A DNA stretch of 64,000 bases from Anoplolepis gracilipes (Eukaryota > Arthropoda > Insecta > Hymenoptera > Formicidae): assembly GCF_047496725.1 (NCBI RefSeq), contig NC_132978.1, positions 13,283,501 through 13,347,500 on the forward strand, given 5' to 3'. Below, piece by piece: positions 1 through 12,316 of this stretch (the first letter of the stretch is position 1; each line of letters starts with the position of its first letter). The notes beneath the pieces are model-generated. The model was not told the origin of the DNA. It ran no database searches and saw only the letters and a list, made by a program, of their open reading frames with translations. Made by a program: the position numbers and the translations under genes.

Positions 1-3000
1 TTACCCGACCTTTTACCCTATATTATTAATAAAAAATATATAAATTTCTAATAGAATAATCGGTTTAGTAACGCAGTTGTAAGACGCAATAATTAGTTAC
101 GGTTGACGAATAACAAGTTACTTTTCCTATCGATCGTGTCCAGTTGATCGTAAAAAAAAAAGTGGCAAACAAGTTTAATTTTAACGCGCAATCTTTTCTC
201 CGCCACATTCTCCGTTTAATGTCATGTTCAAAATTATATTTTATTACAATCGTTTCGTAATTTACTTATTCGAAAGATTTCATATAAACATAGATTGAAA
301 TATATTAATAAAAAATATTCCAATTTTACCACCTTTCATCATGCATTATAACTTTTTGCATAAATTTTTCTTTTCTTTTCAAAAATATTTTTAAATATTT
401 CTTTTATCAATAAACTGCCTAATAATAACTTTTTAGATAATGTATTTGTGTATTTGTATTTGTTTTCACGCAACTTTATTTTAAGAAGGAAATACATTCA
501 TCAATTTATTTGCATAATAAAAGTCTATTTAATAAACTGCTAGACTAATTTGCATTGATGAGCCACTGTGAGGCTGTATGATAAAGAGGCTCTTCAAAAT
601 TTCGTTTAGAAAAATCGATCGGAATTGTATTTCGTACTGTTATTCGTACTTAATTTCCAAATTAATCTAAAATTAGTCGCCTTATTGTAATGGACTTTGT
701 CACTTTTCTCTCACCTTCTACTCGTAATTTTTACGCGAGTAGAAAAGAAAAAGCGAACGAGATCCGATCCGCAGAATGATGTTCTGGAGTGCGGTATTCT
801 CGGGAGAAATGCGAAACAGGCTCTCTCGCAGGGTGAAAACGAACAAAAGGAACGAGATGCAACGACGATCGTCGACTTACGTAGCGTGTCGTTTTATCGT
901 AACTTTCTCGCCGCGTACCGGGATATCCTTTTTCTCGTTGACGAAACTCTCTCGATCTCGGTGTACGTAACAACGCGCGTACGTAACGACGCGTGTTACC
1001 GTCTTGTTTAACTCGCGCGCTCGTTGTTGTTGTCGTCGTCGACATTTGGCTGCCAAAGGCATCGGTACCGTTTCGTACGCTACCCCGTTGCTCCCTTTTT
1101 CTCCCCCTCTCCCTCACCCCGGATCAATTTGTGTTTTCGCAGCAACACCGCGTTGCATAACGATTGCATAATGCATGCCGTGTCATTTTAATAATTGCCG
1201 TTACCCTCCATGGCATGTGGACAGTCGAGTTTCACAATTGGGCGAAATACGAAAGAGGGAGAGCCAGAGAGAGATAGAGAAAGAAATGACATTAAATTGA
1301 TATTAAAACACTTAAAAAATACAAATTGATATTAATATAATATAGTACACAGTGTTGGACGGAAATGCCTAACTTTTTTGTAAAAAATATAAATATCCAA
1401 TATTTAACATGGAATGTTTAAACTAGCGTTAACAAAAAGACAAGGGAAACGAGAATCTTATTATTAATGAAAAAATTAAAAAATTCTAAGATATCTTTAT
1501 ATTTCTTGATATTTTATAAAAAACGATACTTTAGAATCGCAAAGTTAAGTTTTTATATTTTACATCGTACGATATCTTTCGTATATCACTATAGTCTCTG
1601 CATAAAAATAAAAATTTAGCAAATTATAAAATGAAGATTAATAGATCCATTTTTTGCAGCGAATCTTTATGTAATAACAAGCCAAACACGTCAACATAAT
1701 AGTAATAACAACAACGTGACAGTGACGTGATAGTGTAAGACGTCAAATTGTAATATAATAGTAAACAGACACGATCGTTAACTTGTTAATTATCTTGTTC
1801 CGTTAAACCGGTCTTTAATCGAAAGATGTTATTATATATAATTAAAGTGTAATTATAGTTTAATAGACTCTTTGAAAAAATTAAACTCGGAAAAGAATGA
1901 CGTTAAAACTGGCAAAAAATCCAAGAGTTTCTCCAACTTTGGAGAAGTAAAAATGAAAAAAAAAAAAAAAAAAAAAAAAAAAAACAACAAATAGAACCGT
2001 TGGACCAGTAGTGCGACACTGAATCCTTCAGTCAACGGACAACAGATTCGTTTGGAAAGAATAGACGTGAACAAGTCGACGCCTATGCGCGCATGCATAT
2101 GTATTCGCGCGGTTTGTATTCGCGAGACGATGTATTAAGATCTCTCCCGAGAGCGGAGAAAAGCAGAGAGGGAGAGTGAGTGAAATGCAATCAGTCCGCG
2201 GTAATTCGCGAGAGGCAGAACAGGAAGGAAATTTGTACAGGCGCGCGGTGCTTTCTCTCCCTAACTCCGTTCTCCATTTACGTATGCGCGCATCTCGCTC
2301 TTGCCAGGGATCATTGCAACATTGCTGCACGATTCCTGTCGCCCTTCTTACGCATGCACATGTATTGCGATGTATTTTCTCCCCCTCTCACTTTCTCGCC
2401 GTCTCTCCTTCTCACTCTTCTTCCTACTTCCGCATCTTTGGTAGAAAGTATTCTACACGAATACGCGAAATCGACGAACGTGTCGCGACTGTGAAAAATA
2501 CATGAATTCGCCAGCAATTTGTTTAAAATAAAATAATTTAATTAAACACTCTCAATATTACTAACAATAGCAATAATAATTAAAAAACACAAATAGGCGG
2601 TGAAGAGCCGACGCGGATGCAGAGCGTGAAAGATCGTGAAGGATCGATTGAGATAAGTCACGTAATTTGTATTTTGAGGATTGTCAGTTCTTTTTTATTT
2701 TTATCTTTATCTTACATGATTGCCTTTATATTTTTGCAGTCACTGAAGAAGACTCGAAAAGAGTCCGAAATGATTAATTGAATTGGTTGAAATTATCTCA
2801 CGCCTTATGCGTCAGCTCTTTATTGCCTATTTGTGTTTTTCAATTATATTAATTTAAAGTGTAATTTTTTAATCAAGATTCGATTTTAAACAATGTTTAA
2901 ATTTTCCGGTCAAATTCTAATTGCAAGTAAAAATTTCGCAATCTCACAGAGAGATTATGAATAATTTGTGTAATAAAATAAATTCCTAGCAAGAATCCTT

Positions 3001-3087
3001 TTAATCTAATTACGAGGAGGAAATCATTCATAATATCTTTCATCAGCAAACGATTCAGATCAACAAAAGTTTACAATATATTTATAG
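1..3087 (+). other. Non-coding; presumed 5' intron of the CYP4G gene
   Basis: No exon with P450 similarity is visible here on either strand, yet the first P450 exon at 3088 begins in mid-codon and mid-protein, so this stretch is most simply intron whose upstream coding exon lies left of the window. It holds AT-rich DNA, two CpG-richer patches (about 740-1130 and 2030-2480) with only short, unrecognisable ORFs, a poly-A run near 1957-1984 and an inverted-repeat element at 2583-2840. Inference rests on the splice phase at 3088 and on the usual CYP4G length of about 550-560 residues. Confidence 0.55.
2583..2840. mobile_element. 258-bp TIR element (MITE-like)
   Basis: The left end starts AAAAACACAAATAGGCGGTG and continues to GCCGACGC at 2614. 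The right end (2809-2840) is its imperfect reverse complement, reading GCGTCAGCTC through TGTGTTTTT. The terminal inverted repeats are about 32 bp with a few mismatches and there is no coding capacity inside. This is the structure of a non-autonomous DNA transposon; the superfamily and target-site duplication could not be fixed by eye. Confidence 0.7.
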
Positions 3088-5570
3088 GTCCGAAATGGCG
3101 TGCTCATCGCAAACTGATCGCGCCGACATTCCACTTGAACGTGCTAAAAAGCTTCATTGATCTTTTCAATGCCAACTCACGCGCCGTTGTGGAGAAGTTG
3201 CATAAGGAAGGCAACAACGAATTCGACATTCATGATTACATGTCCGAGTGTACCGTCGAGATCCTTCTCGAGACTGCTATGGGGGTCTCCAAGTCCACGC
3301 AGGATCGAAGCGGTTTGGAATACGCTTTGGCCGTAATGAAGTAAATATCTGAAAAAGAAAATTGAAAAAAATTTTTTTTAAAGAAAACAAAGAATCTATA
3401 CAAATTCGAATTATACATATTCAGCAGTGCTAGAATATACATTATATATTCTAGCACAGCTGAATATGCATCATTTGAAGTTGTACAAATCTTTAAAGAA
3501 GAATCATCTTTAAAAAAGAAATTTTAATTCATAAAAGATTACATTATACATGTTACATATGCATATTAGAAATTTCTATAAAGTAAAACTTTTATACAGA
3601 ACGCGTCGGAACTATATAAAAACAAAAGCATAATTAAAAACACAGGGAACGTAATATCGTCTTGTTATCTTGTAGAATGTCCAACATTTTACATTTGCGT
3701 CACATGAAACTCTGGCTCAGACCCGACTGGCTGTTCAATTTCACGAAATACGGAAAGGATCAAATTCGTTTATTGGAGATCATTCACGGACTCACGAAGA
3801 AGGTCATCGCGCGCAAGAAGCAAGAATACAAGAGCGGCAAACGCAATGTCATCGATGTCTCTGCGCAACAAAATAGCAGTGCTAAAAATAATGGAGTAAT
3901 TATCTATTTTTTTTTCACGAAGTTGATAATTTTCTTGAAAATAATTTTCACAACAAAAAGCGATGCAAACCATCATTACATATATATCTTGTATTTTTTA
4001 GAACGCTACTGTAGAGGGACTTTCATTCGGACAATCGGCCGGGCTAAAGGACGATCTTGATGTGGATGAGAATGACGTCGGCGAGAAGAAGAGGCAAGCT
4101 TTCCTCGATCTGTTGATGGAAGCTGGTCAGAATGGTTCTGTTCTGACGGACACCGAGGTCAAGGAGCAAGTTGACACCATCATGTTTGAAGTAAGGGTCG
4201 CAGAATTTATGGAGCATGGATTTCAAGAGAATTTCAGTAATGGAGCATTTTTTTTTTTTTTTTTTTTTTTTTTTCAGGGACACGATACGACCGCGGCTGC
4301 ATCCAGTTTCTTCTTATCAGTGATGGGTTGCCATCCAGAGATTCAAGACAAAGTTGTCCAGGAACTTGACGAAATCTTCGGCGACAGTGACAGACCCGTG
4401 ACATTCCAGGACACGATGGAAATGAAATATCTCGAGCGATGTCTCATGGAGACTCTTCGCTTATATCCACCTGTGCCGCTCATTGCTCGTACAATCAACA
4501 CCGACTTGAAACTTGGTCAGTTTTAGAAAATGAAAGTTACACATTAATAGTTTTGAAACAAATCGAATTAGAGGCAAACGAGACTCTCATGCACAATTTG
4601 CAGTGTTCTATAAAATTTAACGACTTTTTTTGGAGAAGAAAAGAATATTTATAAAAACATTATTAAATGTCGCATAGATATATTCATGCCAGGGATGGGA
4701 TAGTTACTTTTAAAAAGTAACTATTCGTTACTTTTTTTTTATGTTAAAACAAGATTTAAATAAAAAATGTACTTTTGTAATATATTTTATTAAAAAAATT
4801 AATAATTAAAATATTAATAAAATATCAATAAATTTTTTCAAATTTTTTATTTCAAATTTGTAAAACCATAAATAATAAGGAAAAAATTTTTAAACACTCA
4901 AAGTATAAGTAAATAAATTTTAGTTTGCATTAAATTTATAACTATAGTCAAATACAAGATATATTTGTTGTTCTCTCATAATTATGGTCCGCATATTATT
5001 CAGAACGTGCTTACAAAGATATTAGCCCGTTCTAAATACGGATTTAAAAAAAATGTAACTGTAACGGTAACGGCGTTACAAATAACGCGTTATACTTGCC
5101 AACCCTGACGCATGCAACATACAAACTATATACGAAAAGTCATTCATTTATTAACATTCTTTCGTAAAGCTCGACAAGGTATTTACTTCGAATAATAATT
5201 TCCAGCATCGGGAGACTACACGATTCCGGCCGGATGCACAGTCATAGTGACGACTTTCAAGATGCACCGACAGCCGTATATCTATCCGAACCCGGAAGTT
5301 TTCAATCCCGACAACTTCCTACCCGAGAAGACCGCCAATCGGCATTACTACGCCTTCGTGCCATTCTCCGCCGGACCGCGTTCTTGTGTGGGCCGTAAAT
5401 ATGCTATGCTCAAGCTGAAGATCATCCTGTCCACAATCCTGAGGAATTTCCGCGTCAAGTCAGACATTAAAGAATCTGATTTCCGACTTCAGGCCGATAT
5501 CATTCTCAAGCGAGCCGAGGGCTTTAAAATCAGAATGGAACCGAGAAAACTAGTGGCCGCCACCGCTTAA
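3088..5570 (+). CDS. CYP4G: Cytochrome P450, CYP4G subfamily (3' five exons, 5' partial)
   Basis: Exons 3088-3340, 3676-3895, 4002-4190, 4278-4515 and 5206-5570 join in frame across GT-AG introns to give about 421 residues ending at a TAA. The product starts at GPKWRAHRKLIAPTFH (C-helix). It contains the acidic insertion between helices G and H typical of CYP4G (about residues 150-185, including VEGLSFGQSAGLKDDLDV), the I-helix motif GHDTTAAASSFF, the K-helix ETLRLYPP and the haem-binding loop PFSAGPRSCVGRKYA with its cysteine ligand. CYP4G enzymes are ER-bound oxidative decarbonylases of oenocytes that turn long-chain aldehydes into cuticular hydrocarbons for waterproofing and communication. 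The N-terminal membrane anchor and about 140 residues are absent from the window, so the gene is cut by the edge rather than broken; all visible catalytic motifs are intact. The K-to-M join at 3340/3676 and the G-to-N join at 3895/4002 were chosen on phase and family similarity. Confidence 0.93.
4248..4274 (+). repeat. 27-T tract abutting a CYP4G 3' splice site
   Basis: An uninterrupted run of 27 T is followed directly by CAG at 4275-4277, the acceptor of the exon that begins GHDTT. It acts as an extreme polypyrimidine tract. Its length is expected to be polymorphic and could also be affected by sequencing error. Confidence 0.85.
4690..5107. mobile_element. hAT-like non-autonomous element in a CYP4G intron
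   Basis: The termini are CAGGGATGGG at the left and, reverse-complemented, CAGGGTTGGCAAGTATAAC at the right. These resemble hAT transposon ends. The 8-bp flanks ATTCATGC (4682-4689) and ACGCATGC (5108-5115) agree at six of eight positions, consistent with a decayed 8-bp target duplication, which is the hAT size. The interior is AT-rich with repeats of GTAAC and no ORF of note. It lies in the last intron of the P450 gene. Confidence 0.72.
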
Positions 5571-5690
5571 ACAGCGTTCTCAAGTTCCGCTTGCGTAGGG
5601 TAACAGGGTGGTAGAGAGTAGTGTAAACCAGGAGAAGCGGTCTTTGTAATTTTCCGATTTTTATCAAAGCGAAGAACGCATTAAAAAACA

Positions 5691-5696
5691 AATAAA
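5691..5696 (+). terminator. Candidate poly(A) signal of CYP4G
   Basis: AATAAA occurs about 120 bp after the CYP4G stop codon at 5570 and is the first canonical hexamer downstream. Cleavage would be expected near 5710-5725. Confidence 0.6.
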
Positions 5697-5752
5697 AAGT
5701 CGCTTCTCGCATGCAAATTGGGTGCGCAAATTACGTACGCATGTATGCATGA

Positions 5753-5788
<36 letters not shown>

Positions 5789-6139
5789 GGTGTAACACTG
5801 CGCACAATCGCAAATTTTTGGCCCAACCTAATTAATTGGTCAATCACTACGCATCTTTGGGAATGGTACATGATGTAAGAAAATGGGTACATCTATTATA
5901 TTATTACATCATGCATGTATGCATATGTATGCACATGTATATTACTGATCTGTGGTCGTTAATCGCTGTATTTTATGACACTTATTGCTCTTATGTTGAT
6001 ATTTATCTCTTGCAATAAAACGCAGTATAGACGCTGCAAAATCTGAAATTTTCGACGTTTTCGTTATTTTTCCGCATCTCTAATTACATTTGCCGATATA
6101 TTGAAATCGTAACGAAAAGCAAAGACTGCAATCGCAAAC
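5697..6139 (+). other. Intergenic spacer between CYP4G and the TTC29-like gene
   Basis: AT-rich spacer with a poly-A run at about 5757-5786. No gene is visible. The promoter and 5' UTR of the downstream tetratricopeptide gene must lie here because its ATG at 6140 follows directly; no clear TATA element was seen. Confidence 0.6.
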
Positions 6140-9100
6140 ATGAGAAAATTCGATTTAAAGGCGAGAGCGATCCAGAAGAATTTTGGAGAAGAAAAATTGT
6201 CAAAAGTCGATTCCAAGCTGAAGGAAAGTGAGCAAGATTCGACTGAAACGATTGTAACTCTTCCTGGAGTTCGTCAGAAAGAAATGAGAAAGGTTAAGAA
6301 TGAACTAAAGAAGATGCTTCCGATATTAAAACCGTCAGAAGTGAAAAGGTTTATTATTTTATTTTTAAAAGATATGTGCGGTTTATCTGTATATTATTCT
6401 TTTAATCACACATGTTTATAATTTTTTTTTATTTTTAATTTATTTACAAATCGTTATATATATATATATATACTATATATTTGTCACACTCTTACTTAGC
6501 CTTCTTTGCTTTTTAGTTTATTGTGTCCTAAAAAATATGAAATTCTATCAGATTTATTTATTTTAATAATTAATCTTGACATATCGTCGAATAGATTTCA
6601 TTTACCAACTCACGAAGCTATTATTCGCGAACTCGAGGAAAATGGTTACGAGGAATCAGTCAGCTATTTGAAAGAATTATTTGAGCTCGATGAAGAAACT
6701 CGGAGAGAGGCTGGTCCTGGTACATTAACGTGGAAAAAACCACGTTTAAAAGACAATAAAGACGCGTTGATACGTCTCAAAGGAGGCTTGATCGCCCTCG
6801 AACAAGCCAAAAACGCCGGTGCGTTAAAAATTTTAAAAATAAATGTTTAAAATAAAGCATAAAGTACCTATATAAATTTTTTAAATATTTTAATAATTTT
6901 ATAATATTTGTCCACAAAATAGAAGAGTATTCTTTATTGAATTATGATCGAATCTACATAATAAAAAATATCTAAAATAATTGTGATACATTTCTACGAT
7001 TAAATTCATTAATGTATAAAATTAAAAAACACACAATAGGATGTGAAATATTATGATCAAATATTTCAAATAATTGCAGGAGATTCGGCTTCTATGATCA
7101 TGGAATTTTTGCATATGGCATTATTCTTTCAAGCAATGACATGGGAGTGGTGGTGGGTGGCGGAACGACTTTACCGTAGCGCTCTAATGAATTCGAAATT
7201 AATCGAAAATGATAAACGAACAACAACATTAATACACTACCTATACGGTCGATTTTTGCTCGAACAAAGTTAGTAAACGATGTAATGCACGCAAAATTAG
7301 AAATTACATAACAAAGGAAAATAATTCTTCTGAGAGTATCAAAGTGTCTCTTTTTTCACATATAATTTTATGGTATTATTATTCACATGAAAAAAATATA
7401 TTTATCAATAAAATATTTATATTAAGTATCCACTACATATACATATCAATAATTGCAAACTAATAACTAATATAATTATGCTATGTATTTATATATTACA
7501 TTATGTTTGCAATCAGTACAAAATACAACGGAATCATTATATCATCTAAAAGTTGCTCGTGAAGCATCTAAAGAAAAACATTGGAACGCCTCGAAAATAA
7601 GCAGTCGAAAAGAGGAAACTATTTTTCGAGAATGTAATGTGCTTTTATACAAAGCGATGCTGATGCACGCGCAACAGCTCGATCCTAATCAACCGGATAT
7701 TATCGTAAAGGTGTATACGGAAGCTCTAGCACGAGCAACAGATGGTAAGTTATTTTTCAATTTTGGAAAACGCAAATAATAAACGATATATATTTCCTTA
7801 GATCTCATTATATCATTTCAAATTGTATTTTGTTGTATATAACTCATTGTCAATGGTTAAAATATTTTATTTAATAATTTGAAAATATATAAGGCTCCAA
7901 TATTTACAAACATGATAAGATATACTCGGCAATGAGAGCCATGCGCGGATGTTGATGCGTAAAGAAACTGCGTAAATATGTGCTCTGTGCACTAATTAAA
8001 AATTCTTTCATGAAAAGAATTAATTTCTTTACGCAGTTTCTTTACGCAGTTTCTTTGCGCATCAACATCCGCGTATGGCTCTCATTGCCGAGTATATTTT
8101 ATCATATTTTATTTGAGTTTATTAAAGATTGCACAAGTCTAATTAAAAAAAATTTATCACTACTTCAAATATTTATCAAAATTTACAATTAAAAGAGATT
8201 CCAGCTTAATGATATATATTGTCAAATAATGATTTTTTATTACTCATTTATTTTAAAAATTATTTATAATTAAAGTCAACGATACAATAAATCGTACATC
8301 AAAATTATGATTTTGACAAAATATATCACATATTGATATTACAATGTAATTTATACTTGTTAAAAATTCGCTTTTCTACAATTTCGAAAAATCTGATAAT
8401 GTTAAAACATTCTACAAAACTCGATTGAAATACTTCCAATCTTCAAATTAAAACTCAATGTGTTAATTTTTTTTTTTTAATTAAAAAGTTTCTAAAAGGT
8501 TTGATTCATTTTGTAAAATCATTAATCATTTTGATGTCTTCACAGCTGACTACTATGAATATATAGCAAACACTCTATACGAGCTAGGTAAGAATCAGTT
8601 ACGATCCGACGACGTAAAGCTCGCCTTGCAAAACTTTTCCAAATTTCTGGCGATGGCCAAGAGAATTCCGGATCCGGAAGGAATTTGTAACGCGCATATG
8701 GGACTAGCACTTGCATACAAGTTATGTGTAACTCAAATCTGCCTTCTAATAATGAGAAATGAATATGATAAAATAATAAATTAAATTCAACACATATAGA
8801 ATAAAAATAAATGCTAATTTACAATTTAATTCGATTTTATATCTTTCTTATCACGCTACTCTGGCTCTCTCTTTCTCTCTCTTAGATAATTTTTTTAGAT
8901 AATTCACATTTATAGGAATTGAACGACGAAGTAAATACGGAAAAGCATCTCCATCTGTTTAGAAAAAATGCGGCAGAGTTTAAATTGATGAAAAAACTCG
9001 CGGAGGCACATTACTGCACTGGCGAACATTTTCTGAGTAAGGTACGAGAGGTACATTGTATCAAACTAATTATATTTTATTAAAATTTCATAAAAAATTA

Positions 9101-9827
9101 TAAGATTATATGTATACTAGAAGAAAATATCACAGGGATATAAGTTTTTACATTTTTTCAAAATCAATAATTTCGGCTTTAATAATTTTTAAATATTCTT
9201 TTAAACGTTTGTTAAATTAAAAATAAATCGTTTGCCCTTTAGAGAAGACCAGATATTGCAACTTCTCATTTGGAAAAGTCCTTTAATCTATACAACGAGC
9301 TCGGTTTGTACGATGATGTTAATAAGGTTCGAACCATCGCTGGAGTTTCAAAAGGTAATCGATGTTTCTTCAAAATATAAAATAAAAAGTGAATTGACAA
9401 GATTTATATTCATTGTATATTTTTTCTAAGATTCTTTTCTCGTTTAATAGGACAAGGAATCATCGATCAATATATCGATCTTATACTCCGGTGCGGAGAA
9501 GATCCAACAGCGATATCGATCCTTTGCGAGTGGAAGAATCATAGAAGCATTTTTTGGACTGAGAAAACGTTACACGCCGGTAAGGCAACAATTAAAAAAT
9601 ATTGTAAAAGAGAATTTATCTCTCAATTTTTAATTATTTAACGATATTTTAACTCGTTGCGCAATTTTAAAAATGTTAATTATCGCGTCTGATCTATATT
9701 ATAAATCTAACAAGTGCAACTCATTATTATTTCAGAGGACTCGGAAAGATCTTTTACTATCGAGAACAAGGCGACAGTATCATCGCTATCTACTCTTTCA
9801 AATACCACGGTTATCGAGAAAATGTAA
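6140..9827 (+). CDS. TTC29: Tetratricopeptide repeat protein, TTC29-like
   Basis: Nine exons join with consistent phases: 6140-6348, 6595-6818, 7080-7268, 7517-7744, 8546-8727, 8916-9041, 9243-9354, 9451-9579 and 9736-9827. They give 1491 nt, 496 residues plus stop, close to the roughly 475 residues of vertebrate TTC29. The N-terminal 70 residues are charged and lysine-rich; the rest is helical with TPR-like pairs such as EYIANTLYELGKNQL, NAHMGLALAYK, EAHYCTGEHFLSK and IATSHLEKSFNLYNELG. The C-terminal segment around AISILCEWKNHR resembles the end of TTC29. That family is needed for sperm flagella and cilia through axonemal assembly and intraflagellar transport. The order of motifs and the overall length support the call; the family name is from memory of TTC29 and could be wrong within TPR proteins. 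The ATG at 6140 is the first in frame. The donor at 8727 (TGT|GTAACT) was preferred over an earlier GT at 8721 because only it keeps the frame. Confidence 0.72.
7912..8105. mobile_element. Fold-back element in intron 4 of the TTC29-like gene
   Basis: The arms 7912-7976 and 8041-8105 are near-perfect reverse complements of 65 bp each. The left arm opens ATGATAAGATATACTCGGCA and the right arm ends with its complement. The inner part of the right arm is preceded by a short tandem duplication of TTTCTTTACGCAG. The loop is about 64 bp. It is a fold-back MITE-like insertion with no coding capacity. Confidence 0.8.
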
Positions 9828-9878
9828 CAGATTTGATTTAATGTGTAACTATCAAGAAGATTATATCTAGATATTTAC

Positions 9879-9884
9879 AATAAA
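9879..9884 (+). terminator. Candidate poly(A) signal of the TTC29-like gene
   Basis: AATAAA lies about 50 bp after the stop codon at 9827 and just before an AT microsatellite. It is the first canonical hexamer downstream of the gene. Confidence 0.6.
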
Positions 9885-10692
9885 AAATATATATATATAT
9901 ATATATACTTTTTTTATAAATTTTCGTATGTCGTAAACGATATTTCCATAATCGTATCATAGCAAATTTTAATTCTTGCACTATATTGGTGTCTTTTATG
10001 AACACTACAAATATAATGAATATATAATTTTCAATTATTTAAAGATTACAACTCGACAATTACAAATTTATTTTTAATAACATGGTATTAAACGCACAGA
10101 GAGAGTGATATTTTGTACATATACGAACAGATAAATATGTATTCTATTTTTATATAAATGCTAGTACTGCGTGTAAAAATTCATATAGAATAACTTAGAC
10201 ATACATTTCTATGTGTAATGATTATATTGCAATTTATGAAAAAAAACAACACAAAAGAGCCAACAGACATTTTAATAATGTTAAAAAAATAAGACGTTTT
10301 TTAGGAGCATGTGCTGTCTGGAGTATTATGTGCGAACAATTAAAATAAAAATGTTTAAATAGATTTATCTGTTATTATTGATAATATTGTTTGACACAAT
10401 ATATTTTTGACATTAATTGTATAATTGTACACACACACACTCTCTCTCTCTCTCTCTCACACACATACACGCACGCATGCACACACACATACACACAAAA
10501 CTAGGTATTATCATATCAATGTAAAAAGAAAATTAGAATGTGTATGTAGGAGAAAACTAGTAATTTAAAATTTTATAATGCAACTATTCATTGCGCTATT
10601 ATAATTTACATATGTATAAATTCCTTGTACGCACGGGTGCGCGAAACTATATTTTTTTAGAGCAATTTTTAAAAAAATATACACACATATAT

Positions 10693-10756
<64 letters not shown>

Positions 10757-10762
10757 ATATAT

Positions 10763-10820
<58 letters not shown>

Positions 10821-11511
10821 TGTTTCTCCAGTAGGTATATATAAGATTAAAATATCTAATTGTAAAATTAAGATCTCTAAAAACTTTTGATTGTGCGAAA
10901 CAATGCAAATCAACATACAGACAAGCGCGTTGTGTATTTTCGAGTAATGTATTCTACATAAGAAAATTCAATAATTTTATATTAAAAATAAAATAACATT
11001 AAACTTGTTACAACGTTAATGTGTATTACATACATTGATGTTGCTAACACGTGAAAATGCTTATGATAAAAAAACTACTCATTTCAAAAATTACATCTGT
11101 AATTTATCGTATCATTAAATCACTTGCCTTAACATTTAATTGATGATCGCGTGTATCATAATAATTAAAGACAATTCGTTCGCGGGGCAAATCGTCAGTT
11201 TATGTTTAGTAATTTTTATAATCTGTATCACACGAATTTCACTCAATATTTTAAGGCAAGGGATTAACTTATCGTTAACTCTACAGGAAATATATATTTA
11301 TTACACATTAATTATTATCAATTAACGTTGTGTGTATATAGCTGGATGGGTGTATGTGTGTGCGTGTATAACATTTCTGTCAAATTTTTTTTGCATTTTT
11401 ATAAACAAAAAATTTTGAAAATTTTAATTTAACACCATCATTTCATTGATGAGTCAATTAGCTCTTCTTTATATTAAAACCTTGTGTAAATGGAAACTTA
11501 CTGTGTTATGC

Positions 11512-11550
<39 letters not shown>

Positions 11551-12316
11551 GTATAAATGAATTATGTATTACATAAATTTCTAACAAATCACTGTGCAAT
11601 TATTTTTACAGAATCGCTAGAATTCACCTACATATATCTTATAATAATAATTATATGTCATATCTTATCACTATGTATAATGGTACAGACAAAAAAGAGA
11701 CATTCTTTTTATTCTATCTGTTTTTTTAAACTTTAGTTCTTTATATCTTACGTTTACAACACAATAAGTCCTTTCTGCTTTTTAATGTTGAAATTTTGTC
11801 AGATAGCTAGAATAGCTTGTCTACTCCATTTGTTATATTAAGAACGATATATGAAGTAAATATTTATATTATTCTAGTCTAATTTATTTTTAATATCAAA
11901 TTATTTTCTCTCTCTTCCTCTTAAATAATAAGATTTAACATTTGATAACAAAATCTTATAAATTTGCAATTTTATTCAAATTTGCAAGTTTCTCCAACTG
12001 AATTATACTAATATTTATAAATCATCTATTTTTCTTATTTATATAAGAAGCAAAAGTGTGAATTATATTTCTTGAAAACTTCGATATACTAAAAAACAAG
12101 TTTGTGACAACAAATATACAGCTATAAAGGGAGGTATCCAACAGAGTTCCCTCTTTTTTTTTTTTTTTTTTTTTTTTAATCAATCCAATTCTTTAAATCT
12201 GCAGAGATGATATAAATTGTACACACACATACACAATCATTTGCATAATCATATACAGCAGAACGTACATGATTGCGTATAAATAAATGATGACAATATA
12301 ACAAAGTTAATTTGAA
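9885..12316. other. Convergent intergenic region, AT-rich, no gene seen
   Basis: The region lies between two convergent 3' ends. It holds (AT)n tracts at about 9885-9907, 10686-10819 and 11515-11550, an AC/CT mixed repeat at about 10430-10497 and a poly-T run near 12153-12177. ORFs here are translations of the AT repeats. It presumably includes the 3' UTR of the minus-strand ZAD gene; a minus-strand AATAAA (TTTATT at 11971-11976) is one possible end, but this is weak. Confidence 0.6.
10686..10819. repeat. (AT)n microsatellite
   Basis: About 130 bp of nearly pure alternating TA with two short interruptions. The apparent YIYIY proteins on both strands are artefacts of it. Confidence 0.95.

Noticed and set aside
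8720..8721. Donor at 8721 for exon 5 of the TTC29-like gene
   Set aside because: It would put the next exon out of frame with an immediate stop; the donor after 8727 keeps the frame.
10591..10916. YIYIYIY proteins on both strands
   Set aside because: Direct translation of the (AT)n microsatellite.
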